Source: Flavobacteriaceae bacterium (GTDB taxonomy: Bacteria; Bacteroidota; Bacteroidia; Flavobacteriales; Flavobacteriaceae). From it: DNA of 7,159 nucleotides. How positions within the stretch are numbered: the first letter of the stretch is position 1; each line of letters opens with the position of its first letter. Where the stretch lies: NCBI GenBank assembly GCA_002693605.1, contig NZQO01000011.1:1-7159 (forward strand). The letters run 5' to 3'. The notes beneath the pieces were generated by a model. The model had not been told where the DNA came from and did not search any database. It saw nothing but the letters and a program-made list of their open reading frames with translations. The position numbers and the translations under genes are program-made. Below, piece after piece: positions 5,834 to 7,159 of this stretch.

Positions 5834-6475
5834 ATGGGCAAAATCTCTCAAGGAATTTTAGGAGGACTATCTGGTAAAGTTGGAAACATTATCGGTGGTA
5901 ATTGGAAAGGTATTGATTACATCAGAATCAAGCCTTCAAGTGTTGCGAATCCAAGAACGGAAGGGCAAGTAAATCAAAGAACCAAATTTTCAAGCGTTTT
6001 GGAATTTCTTCAACCGAATAAAGCTTTTTTAAAGGTCGGTTACAAGAATTTCGCTAATAAGAGGACAGAATTTAACTCTGCGATGTCTTATTTGCTAAAT
6101 AATGCCATTACCGGTACAGCACCCAATTTTACAGTTGACTATACTAACGCTCTTTTAAGTAGAGGAAGTCTCTCAGGCGTTTTAAATGGCGTTACAGACC
6201 TATCAAATGCAGGGCAAGTTGATTTTAGTTGGGGAGATAATTCAGCGGAAGGGAATGCAAGCGCAACTGATAAAGCAATGGTGTTGGTTTACAACCCATC
6301 CAAGAAAGAATCTATTTATATTCTTGATGGTGCAGTTAGAACAGCTGGAGCACAGACAGTAACAATACCAAACACCTACGCAGGAGACACAGTAGAGCTA
6401 TTTATGGCGTTTGTTTCGGCAGATGGTAGTCAAGTATCAAATAGTATCTATTTAGGCTCTGGTACGGCAAGTTAA
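5834..6475 (+). CDS. DUF6266 family protein
   Basis: This 213-residue protein fits the Bacteroidota DUF6266 family from end to end. It has the glycine-rich start MGKISQGILGGLSGKVGN, then NWKGIDYIRIKP (23-34), NPRTEGQVNQRTKF (39-52), FLQPNKAFLKVGYKNFANK (58-76), ATDKAMVLVYNP (144-155) and the closing GDTVELFMAFVSADG and SIYLGS. The length is typical. The C-terminal half (about 115-213) looks like a beta-sandwich. There is no signal peptide or membrane segment, and the function is not established. The ATG at 5834 gives the conserved N-terminus. The gene has its own probable promoter and a strong terminator, so it is a single-gene unit. It is visibly less AT-rich than the operon genes, which suggests a different history, such as resident or differently acquired DNA. 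Confidence 0.88.
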   Translation: MGKISQGILGGLSGKVGNIIGGNWKGIDYIRIKPSSVANPRTEGQVNQRTKFSSVLEFLQPNKAFLKVGYKNFANKRTEFNSAMSYLLNNAITGTAPNFTVDYTNALLSRGSLSGVLNGVTDLSNAGQVDFSWGDNSAEGNASATDKAMVLVYNPSKKESIYILDGAVRTAGAQTVTIPNTYAGDTVELFMAFVSADGSQVSNSIYLGSGTAS

Positions 6476-6496
6476 AAACTACTAAATAGACACAAG

Positions 6497-6530
6497 AAAA
6501 CCACTCTTAAAAGGAGTGGTTTTTTGTTTT
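6497..6530 (+). terminator. Intrinsic terminator of the DUF6266 gene
   Basis: A perfect 10-bp stem, AAAACCACTC (6497-6506) with GAGTGGTTTT (6514-6523), encloses a 7-base loop and runs directly into a T tract (to 6530, broken by one G). It starts 21 bases after the stop codon at 6475. The A run on the left side means it could also work for the opposite strand. Confidence 0.92.
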
Positions 6531-6570
6531 AGCACAGTATTTTACAAGGGTATGAAATAAGGTTCAAAAA

Positions 6571-6590
6571 GTTGTACCTATGTTGTACCT
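6571..6590. repeat. Tandem GTTGTACCT direct repeat
   Basis: GTTGTACCT occurs at 6571-6579 and again at 6582-6590, so the two copies are one helical turn apart (11 bases), followed by a T run. A related GTTGTAC lies at 6658-6664. The spacing suits a protein-binding site such as integrase arms or a regulator, but nothing in the window identifies the protein. Confidence 0.4.
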
Positions 6591-6636
6591 TTTTTGTTAT
6601 ACCGTTTGTGAAGTCAATAACAAAAGTATATACAGA

Positions 6637-6654
6637 GTATTATTTGCATAATAC
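6637..6654. repeat. Short perfect hairpin between convergent genes
   Basis: GTATTAT (6637-6643) and ATAATAC (6648-6654) form a 7-bp stem with the loop TTGC. It lies 26 bases after the stop of the right-edge gene (minus strand), so it may be that transcript's 3' structure, but no T run follows on that strand. Related words flank it: ACCGTT at 6601-6606 and 6665-6670. Confidence 0.4.
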
Positions 6655-6679
6655 GTTGTTGTACACCGTTATTTTCGCG

Positions 6680-7159
6680 TCAACATCCGCAATAATTTTC
6701 CACTATAGTGTTTGATTCGGTTTCTTTAATTTCATAATAACATCCAACTCCTTTATCTGTAGGTTCAAATTTAGATTTGTCTGAATTCCAGCTATGTTCA
6801 ATATCCATTGGTGAACTCTGAAAAATTAACTCAATCCATTCGGTTAGGCTTTTTCTGTCAGTTTTAGGAAGAACCAGCGAAATTGAAATTCCGCCAGCTT
6901 CTTTACATTGTTCGATTGAGTAATTAATTCCGTTCTCAAAATCTTGGTTAAATGAGCAAATGCTATAATCAGGATAATCGTAATTTATTATTTCTCTTTT
7001 TTTCGCAATCGAGTCATAGTTTCTATTCATAAACACATAAATCACGTCATCAGCAAAATTTGTGCGTTTCATTTCCGCTTTTAATTCATCCACATTTGGC
7101 TTTTCAATCTTAAAGTTCTGTCCGAAAATTAAGATTGGAAACGAAAATGTCAATATTGC
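6680..7159 (-). CDS. Unrecognised protein, probably exported (N-terminus outside window)
   Basis: The frame is open to the right edge, and the first possible start inside it is a TTG at 7153, which is more likely an internal leucine codon. The visible N-terminal residues (AILTFSFPILIFGQNFKIEK) look like the hydrophobic core and end of a signal peptide, with cleavage near FGQ, so the start should lie a few codons beyond the window. The remaining roughly 140 residues are soluble-looking, with Cys in YSICSFNQ and SIEQCKEAGG, and a Cys-rich end (GVGCYYEIKE and terminal YCGC) that could form disulfides. I recognise no family. It is transcribed towards the DUF6266 gene, and nothing links it functionally to the operon. 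Confidence 0.7.
   Translation of the reverse strand, partial: AILTFSFPILIFGQNFKIEKPNVDELKAEMKRTNFADDVIYVFMNRNYDSIAKKREIINYDYPDYSICSFNQDFENGINYSIEQCKEAGGISISLVLPKTDRKSLTEWIELIFQSSPMDIEHSWNSDKSKFEPTDKGVGCYYEIKETESNTIVENYCGC

Noticed and set aside
7151..7153. TTG at 7153 as the start of the right-edge gene
   Set aside because: The frame is open to the window edge and the TTG falls in the middle of a signal-peptide-like hydrophobic stretch, so the real start is probably outside.

Overview
The window looks like an accessory or mobile-element region of a Bacteroidota genome, most likely class Flavobacteriia. The DNA is AT-rich, coding is compact, and start sites lack a clear Shine-Dalgarno sequence. 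Two TAnnTTTG-type -7 promoter elements are visible, and the DUF6266-type protein and short excisionase-like HTH protein are typical of the phylum. No rRNA, tRNA, CRISPR array, transposase or integrase is visible.

Positions 1-4358 (+ strand) hold a tight run of five genes: the 3' end of a probable DEAD/DEAH-helicase-like gene, a GIY-YIG (T5orf172-like) nuclease, a pentapeptide-repeat protein with two C-terminal membrane segments, a HipA-like kinase and a DUF3037-like protein. Every junction overlaps by 1-8 bases or abuts exactly, so this is almost certainly one operon with coupled translation. A DNA motor plus nuclease, a membrane protein and a kinase pair resembles a multi-gene defence system. 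It could instead be a helicase-nuclease system followed by a second kinase module. The function is inferred, not shown.

Positions 4359-5080 contain no convincing gene but are rich in structure: an AT-rich inverted repeat just after the operon, two diverged copies of a direct repeat, a 104-bp near-palindrome with 26-bp arms, and a 15-bp perfect inverted repeat enclosing the second repeat copy. This suggests cis-acting mobile-element DNA, a miniature element or a structured RNA.

Positions 5081-5416 (- strand) encode a small excisionase-type HTH protein with its own probable promoter. The following non-coding stretch (5417-5833) holds an imperfect 25-bp inverted repeat and a T-rich tract. A monocistronic DUF6266 gene follows (5834-6475, +), ending in a strong intrinsic terminator. 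Positions 6530-6679 carry short repeats and a hairpin that may mark an element boundary. The right edge holds the 3' part of an unrecognised gene on the - strand, probably encoding an exported protein.
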